A DNA stretch of 64,000 bases from Phenylobacterium sp. (GCF_004799515.1 NZ_SSMX01000009.1:1-64000), one strand, 5' to 3'. Shown: positions 7,512-16,264, numbered from the stretch's first letter. The notes: generated from the sequence alone by a model not told the origin. Numbers and translations: made by a program.

Positions 7512-7700
7512 ATGCCTCATCACCTGGAGTTCTGGGCAGCGGTGGGCCTGGTGGCGGCGCTGGGCGTGCTGCTCTTGGCGCGGCTGGCGTTCAAGCGCGG
7601 GCCCCGCTCGCGGGCCGAGCAGGCCAAGACCGACCAGGGCGTGCCGCCGGGCCAGGCGGCCGAGGCCGCGCGCGACCTGCCGCCCAGAAACGACGGCTAG
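7512..7700 (+). CDS. Small single-span membrane protein
   Basis: This 62-residue protein has one transmembrane helix (FWAAVGLVAALGVLLLARLAF) near its N-terminus. A charged, Pro/Ala-rich cytoplasmic tail follows (SRAEQAKTDQGVPP). No family is recognised. An AAAGGG-like purine stretch precedes the ATG. It lies about 95 nt upstream of the enoyl-CoA hydratase homologue. Confidence 0.55.
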   Translation: MPHHLEFWAAVGLVAALGVLLLARLAFKRGPRSRAEQAKTDQGVPPGQAAEAARDLPPRNDG

Positions 7701-7794
7701 AGGGGAACGACGGCTAGGGCGGCGACGGCCAAGGTGGACGACGCGCCACGCGGCCCTATGCTTCCGCCAAAATGGCGGGAGGAGCTGCGGGATC

Positions 7795-8592
7795 ATGGGC
7801 AAGCTGGTGAAGGTGTCCGACGCCGGCCACGTGCGGACCATCATGCTGGACCGCGCGGAGAAGAAGAATGCGCTCAGCCAGGAACTGGCCTGGGGCGTGG
7901 TCGAGGCGGTGGACGCCGCGGCGGCCGACGACAATGTCTGGGTGGTGGCGCTGACCGGCTCGGGCGACGCCTTCTGCGCGGGCCTCGACCTGTCGCCGGG
8001 CGCGGAGCCCTATTCGCCGTACACGGCGCAGACCGCCATGCTCGACGACATCGGCTGGGTGGGCCAGTTCCTGCTGGCGATCCGCAAGCGCTGCGACAAG
8101 CCGGTGGTGGGCGGGGTCAACGGCGTGGCGGTGGGGGCGGGGCTGGGCCTGGCCATGGCCTGCGACGTGCGGCTGATCGCATCCAGCGCGCGGCTGATGG
8201 CCGGCTACACCCGCATCGGCGGCTCGCCAGACGCGGGGCTGACGATCACCCTGCCGCAGGCCATGGGCTACGAGAAGGCCATGCGCTTCATGATGGAGAA
8301 CCGCACGGTGACCGGCGCGGAGGCCGTCGACTGGGGCATGGCGGGCGAGGCGGCGGACGACGCGCGATTCGCCGAGCGGCTGGCCGAGTACGCCCAGGGC
8401 CTCTGCGACTGGTCGCCGATCACGCTCAGGCTCCTGAAGCGGGGCATGGTGCGGTCCTACGAGAGCGCCGACCTGGAGAGCCAGTTGCGCTACGAGGTCG
8501 CCAACATTCGCAGGGCCTTCGGCAGCGAGGACGGCCAGGAGGCCCGGCGCGCCTTCCTCGAGAAGCGCAAGCCGGTGTTCACCGGGCGCTGA
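7795..8592 (+). CDS. Enoyl-CoA hydratase/isomerase family protein
   Basis: This 265-residue crotonase-fold protein belongs to a family that hydrates or isomerises acyl-CoA esters in the cytoplasm. The oxyanion-hole and CoA region is present (DAFCAGLDL, about 58-66, and GGVNGVAVGAG, 106-116). The first catalytic Glu of true hydratases is replaced by Gly118 (GLGLA). The second Glu region reads AGYTRIGGSPDAG, with no clear Glu but an Asp at 146. It is therefore more likely an isomerase or other crotonase activity than a classic hydratase. GGGAGG lies about 12 bases before the ATG. Confidence 0.85.
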   Translation: MGKLVKVSDAGHVRTIMLDRAEKKNALSQELAWGVVEAVDAAAADDNVWVVALTGSGDAFCAGLDLSPGAEPYSPYTAQTAMLDDIGWVGQFLLAIRKRCDKPVVGGVNGVAVGAGLGLAMACDVRLIASSARLMAGYTRIGGSPDAGLTITLPQAMGYEKAMRFMMENRTVTGAEAVDWGMAGEAADDARFAERLAEYAQGLCDWSPITLRLLKRGMVRSYESADLESQLRYEVANIRRAFGSEDGQEARRAFLEKRKPVFTGR

Positions 8593-8614
8593 GGCGGCCG
8601 CCGGGCGCGCCGCC

Positions 8615-8818
8615 TCAGCGCGGCGCGCAGTCGTCGTAGCGGGGGCAGGCGGAAAGGCCCGAGTCGCAGTCGTGCTGCCGCAGCGCGACCTCGAAGGTCT
8701 TGGGCTGGCAGCACGGCAGGATCTGGGTGAAACGGACGAACAGGGCCAAGCCGACCAGCCAGGCCATGATCGTAAGCCAGCGCCGCTCGCGAGGCGTTAG
8801 GCTGATTGCCCAGGCCAT
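8615..8818 (-). CDS. Small Cys-rich membrane protein
   Basis: This 67-residue protein has one transmembrane helix (LTIMAWLVGLALFVRFTQIL). A short exported or periplasmic tail follows with five Cys (PCCQPK, HDCDSG, SACPRYDDC), suggesting disulphides or metal binding. GGGGAG lies about ten bases before the ATG. The family is unknown. It converges with the enoyl-CoA hydratase homologue. Confidence 0.6.
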   Translation of the reverse strand: MAWAISLTPRERRWLTIMAWLVGLALFVRFTQILPCCQPKTFEVALRQHDCDSGLSACPRYDDCAPR

Positions 8819-8968
8819 AATGTCGATCTCCCCGAAGCCGTCCTCGTCCCCGCGGCTCGTGGATTAACCAAGTGCCGACGCGAGGTGCTCTGGGCCATGT
8901 GTACGATTGACGCTGCGACCGCTTGGCGACAGGAATGAGGTTAATTCCTGGCAGCTTAACCGTAAGAC

Positions 8969-10090
8969 CTAGCCGCCCACGGCCTTCAGATTGAGGCGGA
9001 TCGGGATGTGCACGACCCCGCCTTCCACCGGCGCGCCGTCGGTCGACCAGAGGTTCATCTTCATGGTCGAGGCGAGCTTGGCGGCGGCTTCGGAGAAGCC
9101 CAGGCCCGCGGGATCGCCAGCCTCGGGCGCGCACTTGGTAAGGCTGCCGTCGTTGGCCACCAGGCAGCGGGCGACGCCACGGCCCGTGGTCAGGCCGCTG
9201 GCCACGGCCTCCGGCGGGAACAGCTTGGGCGCGGCTTTCAGATCGAAGCCGGTGATCCAGGCCGGCGCCATCACCGTGCGCTCGGCCGCCGGCGCCGGCG
9301 GCGGCAGGCGGATCGGGATGTCCACCCACAGCTGACCGGAATGGCGGGCCTGGGCCAGCTGCGGCGCCACCTTGAACCGGGCCGCCAGGGCCACGGCGGC
9401 CTTGCCGAAGCCCCTGCCCTCCGGCGCTTCCTTGATGGCCTCGCAGTCGGTGAGCGCGCCAGTATGCAGCACCCGGCAGTGCACCGCCGCATAGCCCTCC
9501 TCGCCGCCGCCCTTGACCGGATAGGCCCGCGCCAGGTCGTCGAAGGTCGCGGCCTCGGCCCACACCGGGTAGTCCAGCATGGTCACAGCCCGTAGGGCGA
9601 GCGGATTGCCGGCGCCGACGGTGTCGCCGCCCATCACCTTCTTCATGTCGAAGTCGCGTTCCGGCGGCTTGAAGGTGAGCGCGATGGTCTTCATCGAGGC
9701 CACCGGGCCGTCGGGGCCCATGGCCGGGGTTAACTTGAAGGTGGTGCGCAGCTCGAGCGCGGCCTTGCCGAAGCCCCTGCCCTCAGGCGACTCCGAGGCG
9801 ACGCTGCAGCGCTCGGCCAGGCCGTGGGCGTCGACCAGGCAGCGCAGGGTGACCAGGCCGCGGATGCCGATCTGGTAGGCTGAGCCCGGCCAGATGACCA
9901 CCTGCTGCTCGACGTCGTCGCCGCTACCCTGCATGTCGATGCGCACGTCGGGCGCCTCGGTCTTGGCCGGCGGCGGCACCTCCACCGGCGAGACGGTCTT
10001 TGGGGGAAGCGCTTGGGCCGGGGCGGGCGCGGCGATCGGCGCGGCCTGCGGATCGGCCGCCGCCATCAGGAGCAGAACCTGGGCCAGCAT
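8969..10090 (-). CDS. Exported protein with three TonB C-terminal-like domains
   Basis: This 373-residue protein starts with a short signal-like segment (MLAQVLLLMAAADPQA) and an Ala/Pro-rich linker. It then carries three copies of a TonB-C-like module near residues 70-145, 180-260 and 280-370. Each has a Cys pair (RCLVDAHGLAERC, HCRVLHTGALTDC, RCLVANDGSLTKC) followed by GFGKAA or GFSEAA. TonB-C domains normally contact outer-membrane receptors. Here there is no long transmembrane anchor, so an energy-transducer role is doubtful and a periplasmic role is more likely. Confidence 0.75.
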   Translation of the reverse strand: MLAQVLLLMAAADPQAAPIAAPAPAQALPPKTVSPVEVPPPAKTEAPDVRIDMQGSGDDVEQQVVIWPGSAYQIGIRGLVTLRCLVDAHGLAERCSVASESPEGRGFGKAALELRTTFKLTPAMGPDGPVASMKTIALTFKPPERDFDMKKVMGGDTVGAGNPLALRAVTMLDYPVWAEAATFDDLARAYPVKGGGEEGYAAVHCRVLHTGALTDCEAIKEAPEGRGFGKAAVALAARFKVAPQLAQARHSGQLWVDIPIRLPPPAPAAERTVMAPAWITGFDLKAAPKLFPPEAVASGLTTGRGVARCLVANDGSLTKCAPEAGDPAGLGFSEAAAKLASTMKMNLWSTDGAPVEGGVVHIPIRLNLKAVGG

Positions 10091-10309
10091 CGCATTCCCC
10101 CGAACATCGGTGTCCCTCAGGCCGAATTTGCCATGAGGTCAGACGGTTGGGTAGCCGACGCTCCGGATAACCTGCGCCAATACTCGGATACGTTGCATGG
10201 TTCCCGCCGTCCCGGGCACATTTTCGTGAACGCCCGAGAGGTTGGAGATCAGCTCAGCTACAGGTAATACTACCTCAGGTAGGGGGGCTTTCCCCGAGGG
10301 AGGCCTTGA

Positions 10310-11047
10310 ATGCGTGGGTTGGTTGGGATTTGCGCTGCTGGTTTGGTGGCGCTGGGGGCGACGCGCGCGGGCGCCGTTGTCGTATTCAGCGATAATTTCG
10401 ATGAACAGACGGTCCCGCCGGTTGGCGAGATCCTGAACGACAATTCGTTTGTGAACTTCAATGTGGACGGCGGCGGGCCGGGCGGCACGGTGGACCTGCT
10501 GACCTCGAAGAACACCTGGAGCCTGCACGGGTCGGGCGCCAACACATCCGGCAATTTCGTCGACCTCGACGGGTCGTCCAACGACGGCGGGTTCCTGCAA
10601 ACCAAGCAGGCCTTCAGCTTCAACGCCGGGGACACGGTCACCCTGTCGATTGACGTCGGCGGCAGCGAGCGCATGGGCACCGACACCATGTACGCGGGCT
10701 TCCTGTTCTCCGGGATCCCTGACATCACCGGCGTGACCACGACCAACTTCAACCAGCCCAACCAGACCCCGGGGCAGGAGCTCCTGGGCTTCTCGCAGGT
10801 CGGGAGTTCCGACCCGTTCCAGGTCTTCACGATCAGCTTCGTGGCGACGGCGCCGGGCAGCGTCATGGCGCTGGTGGGCACCACCAGCAAGGACAACGTC
10901 GGTCCGTTGCTCGACCAGCTGACAGTCACCGACGACCCGGCGGCAGACGCCCTGGTGCCCGAGCCGGCCAGCTGGGCGCTGATGATCCTGGGCTTCGGCG
11001 GGGTGGGCAGCCTGTTGCGCCGCCGCCGCACTGAGGTTTTCGGCTAG
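10310..11047 (+). CDS. PEPxxWA-CTERM sorting-domain exported protein
   Basis: This 245-residue exported protein has a signal peptide (to about ATRAGA) and a beta-sandwich-like body starting VVFSDNFDEQT, similar to carbohydrate-binding or matrix proteins. It ends with PEPASWALMILGFGGVGS followed by LLRRRR. The tail predicts exosortase-dependent sorting to the cell surface. A GAGGGAGG stretch precedes the ATG. A 219-base gap upstream likely holds its promoter. It is one of three such proteins in the window and is not in an operon with them. Confidence 0.88.
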   Translation: MRGLVGICAAGLVALGATRAGAVVVFSDNFDEQTVPPVGEILNDNSFVNFNVDGGGPGGTVDLLTSKNTWSLHGSGANTSGNFVDLDGSSNDGGFLQTKQAFSFNAGDTVTLSIDVGGSERMGTDTMYAGFLFSGIPDITGVTTTNFNQPNQTPGQELLGFSQVGSSDPFQVFTISFVATAPGSVMALVGTTSKDNVGPLLDQLTVTDDPAADALVPEPASWALMILGFGGVGSLLRRRRTEVFG

Positions 11048-11070
11048 GGGCAGCCCCCAAATCCGCCCAT

Positions 11071-11086
11071 CCCGGCGAAAGCCGGG
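11071..11086. repeat. Dispersed hairpin CCCGGC-GAAA-GCCGGG
   Basis: This is a 6-bp perfect stem capped by a GAAA tetraloop, between two convergent genes. A near-identical hairpin occurs at 53044-53063, and related stems form the ends of the composite elements at 30178 and 43946. It may double as a transcription barrier. Confidence 0.65.
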
Positions 11087-11103
11087 GGCCTGCAACGGAA
11101 AGT

Positions 11104-11298
11104 CTAGGGCGTCTCCGGCGGCTTGGGCGGAGGCGGCCTGGCGGTGATGTCGCGGTAGGCGAGCGAGAAGTCGGGCGTTCGCCGCCGCGCCAGCCGTTGC
11201 TCGAGAAGGGCGGCCAGCAGGGCGGCGACGACCACCAGCGCCAGCGGATGGGCCGCCAGCGCGTGCAGGCGATGCAGGACCTCGAGAAACTGGCTCAT
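11104..11298 (-). CDS. Small membrane protein
   Basis: This 64-residue protein has one central transmembrane helix (PLALVVVAALLAALL). A basic segment (EQRLARRRTPDFSLAYRD) and a Pro-rich tail follow. No family is recognised and the ribosome-binding site is weak, so the gene call is moderate. It lies upstream of the 11454-12542 gene's terminator. Confidence 0.5.
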   Translation of the reverse strand: MSQFLEVLHRLHALAAHPLALVVVAALLAALLEQRLARRRTPDFSLAYRDITARPPPPKPPETP

Positions 11299-11401
11299 GC
11301 CTGGACTCTGGGCCGATACTGGATGCGACGACGCCAGTCTAAACGCCCATGCCTAACCGGCTGTGAAGCAAGTTGGCTAACGATGACAGATAGATAGCAA
11401 A

Positions 11402-11427
11402 AGGCCCCGGCGTGGACGCCGGGGCCT
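11402..11427 (-). terminator. Rho-independent terminator of the exported protein gene at 11454
   Basis: An 11-bp perfect stem (AGGCCCCGGCG / CGCCGGGGCCT) with a four-base loop lies just after the stop at 11454. Read on the minus strand it runs into CCTTTTGCT, giving a short U-tract. Confidence 0.8.
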
Positions 11428-11453
11428 GTAGCTTTGCGATTCAGCGGTGTCGG

Positions 11454-12542
11454 CTACTGGCCGCCGGTCGGCGCGGCCTTAGCCTTGGCGGCCGCTTCCT
11501 TTTCCTGACGGCGCGCGCCGCCCAGCATGCCGGGCAGGGCGTAGTTACCTTCGTGGCAAGCGTATTCGTAGATGATGCCCTGCAGCTTGTAGAACTCGTA
11601 TTCGCCACCCCACGGCTTGGCCCAGGTGGTCGGGTCGTCGATCGTGTAGGAGTAATAGACCCGGTCGGCGCCGTCGCGGCTGAAGCGCTCGGTGACCTTC
11701 AGGTTCTTCCACGAGCCGTTGTAGGCCTGGGTCTGCGGGATGTTGGTGGTCTCGACCACCAAGGTGTTGCCTTCCCAGTGGCCGACCGAGTCGCCCATCC
11801 ACGGCCGCACGCCGTCGGTGCGGTGGGTGGCGTTCATGCGGATCACCCGGGTGTCGTGCACCATCTCCACTTCGATGACGAAGTTGTCCTTGGTCTGCAC
11901 GAACTCGTAGTTGTTGTTGTAGAAGCCGTTGGGCAGCATCGGCGGCCCGGCGTTGCGGCCGAAGCCCATGATGCAGCGCTCACCCAGCGAGCGGTTCTCT
12001 GGATTGTCGAACGAACCCATGCCGCGCGGGAAGCCGCCGGCGCCTTCGGCGCTGGCCAGGCGGGCCGGAGGCTGGCCGTCCGGCGTGGTCAGGAATGAGG
12101 TGCGGGGCTCGCCGTGCACCCGCATCACCGAGGAGCCGGGATCCAGCCAGCCGCGGTTGTAGCCGCCGACGTCGCCGCCGGCCGCGGCGAATTCCGGGCG
12201 CAGGTTCTTGGGGTCTTCCTTGCCGCCCTCGACGCCGGAGTTGGGGTCGGTGGGCTTGTTGCCCTCCTCGACCTCCTTGACCACGGCGGTCTCCATCTTC
12301 TTCGCCTCGTCAGGGGTGTAGTTGAGGCGGTTGCCGAGCTTCGCCGGGCGGCGTTCCGGCGTCAGGGTGGCGTTGGACCAGAAGCCCGAGAGGTCGGCAT
12401 GGCCATCGGCCGCGATCGGCGTCTTAGCGGCTTTCGCCGAAGCGGGCGGCGCGGCGGTCGGAGCGGCGGCGGTTTGGGCGGAGGTCGCGAGCGGGACGGC
12501 GCAGAGCGCGGTTCCAACGGCGAGGAAAAGGGCGCGGTTCAC
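11454..12542 (-). CDS. Exported protein of unknown function (paralogue of the 19.7 kb gene)
   Basis: This 362-residue protein starts at GTG, with GGAG six bases upstream; the frame extends 29 codons further but without a signal peptide. The signal peptide ends near TSAQTAA. The mature protein has family blocks DLSGFWSNATLTP, GNKPTDPN, NRSLGERCIMGFG, GPPMLPNGFYNNNYEFVQTK, MGDSVGHWEGNTLVVETTN and YEYACHEGNYALPG. The same blocks occur in the paralogue at 19662. Such proteins are common in Sphingomonadales and Caulobacterales but have no known function. A strong terminator follows. Confidence 0.8.
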   Translation of the reverse strand: MNRALFLAVGTALCAVPLATSAQTAAAPTAAPPASAKAAKTPIAADGHADLSGFWSNATLTPERRPAKLGNRLNYTPDEAKKMETAVVKEVEEGNKPTDPNSGVEGGKEDPKNLRPEFAAAGGDVGGYNRGWLDPGSSVMRVHGEPRTSFLTTPDGQPPARLASAEGAGGFPRGMGSFDNPENRSLGERCIMGFGRNAGPPMLPNGFYNNNYEFVQTKDNFVIEVEMVHDTRVIRMNATHRTDGVRPWMGDSVGHWEGNTLVVETTNIPQTQAYNGSWKNLKVTERFSRDGADRVYYSYTIDDPTTWAKPWGGEYEFYKLQGIIYEYACHEGNYALPGMLGGARRQEKEAAAKAKAAPTGGQ

Positions 12543-12793
12543 AGCTAACTCCAGAAATTTCGGGGCGCGTTTTTTGAGGGCGCGTCTGAGATCACCTAAC
12601 AAAATACGGCGACGGCGGCCCTTGGACAATGAGTCCCACGCGGGCCAAGCCTTCGGCGTCGCGCGCTCCTTTGCGCTCTGATCTTTGCGGAACTGTTTCA
12701 GGGACGGGCCGCGGGCGTCCTCGGGGGGCTCGAATTCGACGAAGTCCAGGCGCTGCCTGCGCCGCCGAGGGGCGGCCTTCAGGAGTTCGCCAG

Positions 12794-13672
12794 ATGGACA
12801 TGACGGACAACGAGACGGGAACCGGCCAGGGGACCGGCGGCCGGGCCTTCGAATTCACGGTGACCGGCGGCGCGGTGACCGCCGAGCAGGCGGTCTTTGG
12901 CCAGCACACCGAGACGGTGCGCATCCCTAGCGATGCGACGTTCGCGGTGGGAAGCGGGACGATCACCGAGACCCTGGCCGGGACGCACGACACCGACACC
13001 ACCCAGTTCACCGCCGAAGCCGCCAACGCCAACCTCTACCGGGTGAGCGCGGAAACCCAGACGGTGGATACGCCCACGACCACCGACCCCAACGGCCATG
13101 TCTTCGGCTTCAGCTTCACCGAGAGTGGGACCAGCGTGACGGCCGAGCAGGCGGTGTTCGGATCGAGCGCTTCCTCGACCCACAGCCACACCGTGCCCAC
13201 CCCGCCCGACGCCGAGTTCACCGTGAGCGGCTCGACGGTCACCGAGACCACCGTCCAGGGCCACGAGGTCGACACCACCACCTTCACCCAAAGCGGGACC
13301 GCGGGCCTCTTCGCGATCAGCGCTGAGAGCGAGAGCTTCATCGCCGAGGGGAGCGCGACCACGGCTCTGTCGGTCGACCCCTTCGAGCGGGCGGAATTCA
13401 CCTTTGGCGCGGGCGGAGCGGTGAGCGCGATCTCAGCGGTGCATGCCGACGGCTCGACCACCGCGTTCACGCCGGGCGCAAACGAGACCTTCACGCAGCT
13501 CGCCCCGGACTTCGTGCAGGAGACCATCACCCACGGCTCGCACGCCGAGTTCGTGGTGTTCGCGGACGGCAACGGCGACGGGATCTACACCGCCATCGCT
13601 CACGGCGAAGGCGCGTCCGTCGACCTGACCGGCCTGCAGGCGCAGCTCGCCACCATCGAGCCGTTCCTCTAG
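12794..13672 (+). CDS. Acidic Thr/Ser-rich protein with three internal repeats
   Basis: This 292-residue protein has no signal peptide and no Cys. Three degenerate repeats of about 75-80 residues begin near 19, 103 and 195. The first two share VTAEQAVFG, then a His/Thr segment, then D-T-D-T-T/DTTTFT and LYRVSAET/LFAISAES. The third carries DGNGDGIYTA, a calcium-loop-like motif. The composition suggests a secreted beta-rich protein, perhaps exported by a type I system; this is inference. ATG 12794 was chosen over a longer frame that starts inside the divergent promoter region. Confidence 0.7.
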   Translation: MDMTDNETGTGQGTGGRAFEFTVTGGAVTAEQAVFGQHTETVRIPSDATFAVGSGTITETLAGTHDTDTTQFTAEAANANLYRVSAETQTVDTPTTTDPNGHVFGFSFTESGTSVTAEQAVFGSSASSTHSHTVPTPPDAEFTVSGSTVTETTVQGHEVDTTTFTQSGTAGLFAISAESESFIAEGSATTALSVDPFERAEFTFGAGGAVSAISAVHADGSTTAFTPGANETFTQLAPDFVQETITHGSHAEFVVFADGNGDGIYTAIAHGEGASVDLTGLQAQLATIEPFL

Positions 13673-13686
13673 AGGGGCCGGTCAAG

Positions 13687-13723
13687 AGCCCCCGGCGCTG
13701 ATACTCTCCCGGCGCCGGGGGCT
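13687..13723 (+). terminator. Candidate terminator hairpin after the repeat-protein gene
   Basis: A perfect 12-bp stem (AGCCCCCGGCGC / GCGCCGGGGGCT) with a 13-base loop starts 15 nt after the stop at 13672. There is no clear U-tract, so it may be a structural barrier rather than a classical terminator. Confidence 0.5.
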
Positions 13724-13853
13724 CGGCCGCCGACCGGCGGTCCAGCGGGGTCCGTCCGCGACAAGGCACGCAGCCGCGTACGGACGATCCCATCCTGGGC
13801 GCCGGCGCCTGACCGGCGCATGAACCACGGTGACGGTTGGGAGCAGGCCAGGC

Positions 13854-14276
13854 CTAGGTCGGCGGATCGAGGTCGGGCTGCGGCGCGGGCGCCGTCTGCG
13901 GGCTGGCGTCATCCGAGGCCGCCGGCGCGGCGGCCGGGGTCGGGGCGTCGGGCGCGGAGGCCGCGGTGTCCTGGGCCGCGCCCGAGGCGTTGGGGGCGGC
14001 GGCCGGCGGGGCGCTGTCGTCCGCGGCGGCGATCTTGTGCGCGCGGAGCGGCGCGGCGGCCTGCAGGACCGGGGCGGGTTCGGCCTCGGCGATCTTCTGG
14101 TCGCTGGGCGCGCGGAGCTGGGTGGCCGGGAAAGGCGAGGGGCCGCGCGGTTCGAGCTGGCGGCCGAGGCCGGAGGCGAAGGCGGCCGCGCCCAGCACGA
14201 GCAGGCCCGCCGCCGCCAGGCCGCTCAGGCGGTGCGAATGGGGACGGATATCCAGGGGGCGGGACGCGCCGGGCAT
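13854..14276 (-). CDS. Membrane-anchored Ala/Pro-rich protein
   Basis: This 140-residue protein has a short cytoplasmic N-terminus, one transmembrane helix (GLAAAGLLVLGAAAFASGLG, about residues 20-39) and a long Ala/Pro/Asp-rich, probably periplasmic, tail without recognisable domains. ATG 14276 is preferred because it gives a normal anchor topology. Low complexity makes the function unreadable. Confidence 0.6.
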   Translation of the reverse strand: MPGASRPLDIRPHSHRLSGLAAAGLLVLGAAAFASGLGRQLEPRGPSPFPATQLRAPSDQKIAEAEPAPVLQAAAPLRAHKIAAADDSAPPAAAPNASGAAQDTAASAPDAPTPAAAPAASDDASPQTAPAPQPDLDPPT

Positions 14277-14325
14277 ACGAGTCAAATCCCGCGCCCGGCG
14301 CATCGTTCCGGCTTCGGCCTTAGAA

Positions 14326-14856
14326 CTAATTGCCGCTGGCGGCGGTGCGCTTGCCGGCGTTGGAGTTCGGACCGCCGTAGCGGGCGCGGTTGGCTGGGGT
14401 GTCGGGGATCGGGCCGTTGCCGACGGTCGCGGTCTGATAGCTCGCCGTGTCGGGGACCGTGGCGCTGGCCTGGGCGCCGTAGGCGTTCACATAGGCCGTG
14501 GAATCGGCGCTGGCGAAGGCCTGGCGCACCTGGCCCATGGCGCCGCGCACGGCGAGGTCCTGGCAGGACTTGCCGAGGTTGTGCTGGTTCGGCGAGGCCT
14601 CGTTGAGCTCGGTGCAGACGCGGCGGGCGGCGTTGTTGACCCGGTGCTCCAGCCGCGCGCGGTCGCCGGAAAGGCGCAGGTCGAGGTCGGCGTAGCTGAC
14701 GGTGGCGCTGAGGCTCATCGGACGCGCGCCGGGGGCGGGCGGAAGCTGGCCGGTGACGGTCAGCTCGTCGACGGCGCTGTTGTCGTAGCGCTGAGCGACG
14801 GCGGGCGCGGCGCAGAGCGCGGCGGCGGTGAGGGTGGCGAGCGCGAGGGTGCGCAT
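14326..14856 (-). CDS. UrcA family exported protein
   Basis: This 176-residue protein has a signal peptide (MRTLALATLTAAALCAAPAVA). A UrcA-type core follows: SVSYADLDL-like (here ATVSYADLDLRLSGDRARLE), then RVNNAARRVC and a second Cys in SCQDLAVRGAM. UrcA proteins are small, periplasmic and of unknown function, abundant in Sphingomonadales and Caulobacterales. The two Cys likely form a disulphide. The Gly/Asn-rich C-terminal extension is unusual in length. Confidence 0.8.
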   Translation of the reverse strand: MRTLALATLTAAALCAAPAVAQRYDNSAVDELTVTGQLPPAPGARPMSLSATVSYADLDLRLSGDRARLEHRVNNAARRVCTELNEASPNQHNLGKSCQDLAVRGAMGQVRQAFASADSTAYVNAYGAQASATVPDTASYQTATVGNGPIPDTPANRARYGGPNSNAGKRTAASGN

Positions 14857-14968
14857 GGGTTCGGCTCCTTGGTCCAAGGGATCGGGCGGGCTCGCCGCGC
14901 CGGTCCCGGAATGGAAAGCTAAACCGCGCCGGCGGAACGCGGGTTCCTACGGCCCCGGCGGTGTCCGT

Positions 14969-16264
14969 TCAGGCGTCGTGGCCGGCGGTGATCCGCTTGG
15001 GCACGAAGGGGATGACCAGGAGGATGGCGGCGTAGACCGCGATGGTCGCCCAGAGCGTGGCGTTGAAGCCGCCGTGGTGCTGGTAGAGGTCCGCGCCCCA
15101 CAGGTCGCCGCCGCGCAGCGCGATCCAGTAGAGCGCCAGGAACAGCATGATCATGGTGCCCTCCAAGCCCTTGGGGCTGGAGCGGATGGTGAGGTCGGTG
15201 AAGGCCGCCTGGCCGATGCCGCCCAGCAGGCCCATGGGCACGGCGGCCCAGAGCGCGCCGGTCGGCGAATGGATGAACAGCAGGCTCGCCATCTGAGGCA
15301 CCGCCAGAACGCCGCCGATCCACACCAGGGGGCGCAGGGCCACGCGCCGGGCGAGCCAGCCGTAGACGCCGTACATCGGGATGAAGCCGACGTAGAAGAT
15401 CGTGTAGAACAGCCCCACCTGGGCGCCGCTGGCGTGGATGTCGTTGCTGAGGTGGAACTGCATGGCGATGCCCGCGCCGGGGGCGAACTGCCAGAGCAGC
15501 TGGATGAGCAGGGCCGGATAGATCGGCCAGTACTTCAGCAGGCGGATGAAGTCGCGGCCCGGCGAGATCGCCTCCGGCTCGGTGCGCCCGTCCTCGTAGA
15601 TCCGCTTGGGGCCGAAGGCGCCGAAGGCGCAGACCAGCACCATGAGCGCCGCCCCGATCAGGAAGACGGGCCTGAGCGCCTGGCCGGCGGGCAGGCCTTC
15701 GATGGAATCGGCCAGCAGGCCGCCCAGCCAGCCGCAGGCCACGGCGGGCACGATGATGGCGGTGTTCATCCCCGTGCTCATCTGGCCGGACATGGCGTGC
15801 CGACGGCCGATGGCGGTGGCGATGCCGCTGACCGCGGCGCTGACGAACTGCAGGAAGATCCCGACAAACAGGCCGCCAATCAGCAGGACCGCATAGGTGG
15901 GCGGGGCGAAGGCCAGGGCGGCGTAACCGGCCACGCAGGCCAGGCCGAAGACCACCAGATAGCCGCGGTCGCCGCGGCCGAACGGGTTCCAGCGGTCGCG
16001 GACGAAGCCGAAGAACCCGCCCAGATAGGTCGGGGCCGCGGCCACGAAGGCGAACAGCGCCACCTGGTCCGGGCTCTGGTGCAGCCGGTTCTTCAGGAAG
16101 AACACCAGAGGGAGCGCGATGAGCTGCAGATAGGGCGCGGCGAAGTTGATGATCAGGACGGGGAAGCCGATCCCCAGCAGGAGCCAGGTGCGCTGGGCCG
16201 CCGGCAGGGGTGTGGCCAGGACGCCCGGGACCTCCTCGACCGTGGAGTCGGCGCCCGCCGTCAC
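14969..16264 (-). CDS. MFS transporter
   Basis: This 431-residue permease has about twelve hydrophobic helices from WLLLGIGFPVLIINFAAPY to the terminal VYAAILLVIPFVP, in two six-helix halves with a charged cytoplasmic loop (KRIYEDGRTEPEA) between them. It is a Major Facilitator Superfamily inner-membrane transporter; the substrate is unknown. An AmpG- or BT1-like shape is possible. GTG 16264 is the likely start, since the upstream frame is Arg-rich and lies in intergenic DNA. The ribosome-binding site is poor. Confidence 0.8.
   Translation of the reverse strand: MTAGADSTVEEVPGVLATPLPAAQRTWLLLGIGFPVLIINFAAPYLQLIALPLVFFLKNRLHQSPDQVALFAFVAAAPTYLGGFFGFVRDRWNPFGRGDRGYLVVFGLACVAGYAALAFAPPTYAVLLIGGLFVGIFLQFVSAAVSGIATAIGRRHAMSGQMSTGMNTAIIVPAVACGWLGGLLADSIEGLPAGQALRPVFLIGAALMVLVCAFGAFGPKRIYEDGRTEPEAISPGRDFIRLLKYWPIYPALLIQLLWQFAPGAGIAMQFHLSNDIHASGAQVGLFYTIFYVGFIPMYGVYGWLARRVALRPLVWIGGVLAVPQMASLLFIHSPTGALWAAVPMGLLGGIGQAAFTDLTIRSSPKGLEGTMIMLFLALYWIALRGGDLWGADLYQHHGGFNATLWATIAVYAAILLVIPFVPKRITAGHDA

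Noticed and set aside
8938-8962. TTAA ... TTAA pair considered as a CtrA site
   Set aside because: The two TTAA halves are 11 bases apart and not the seven expected for a full CtrA box.
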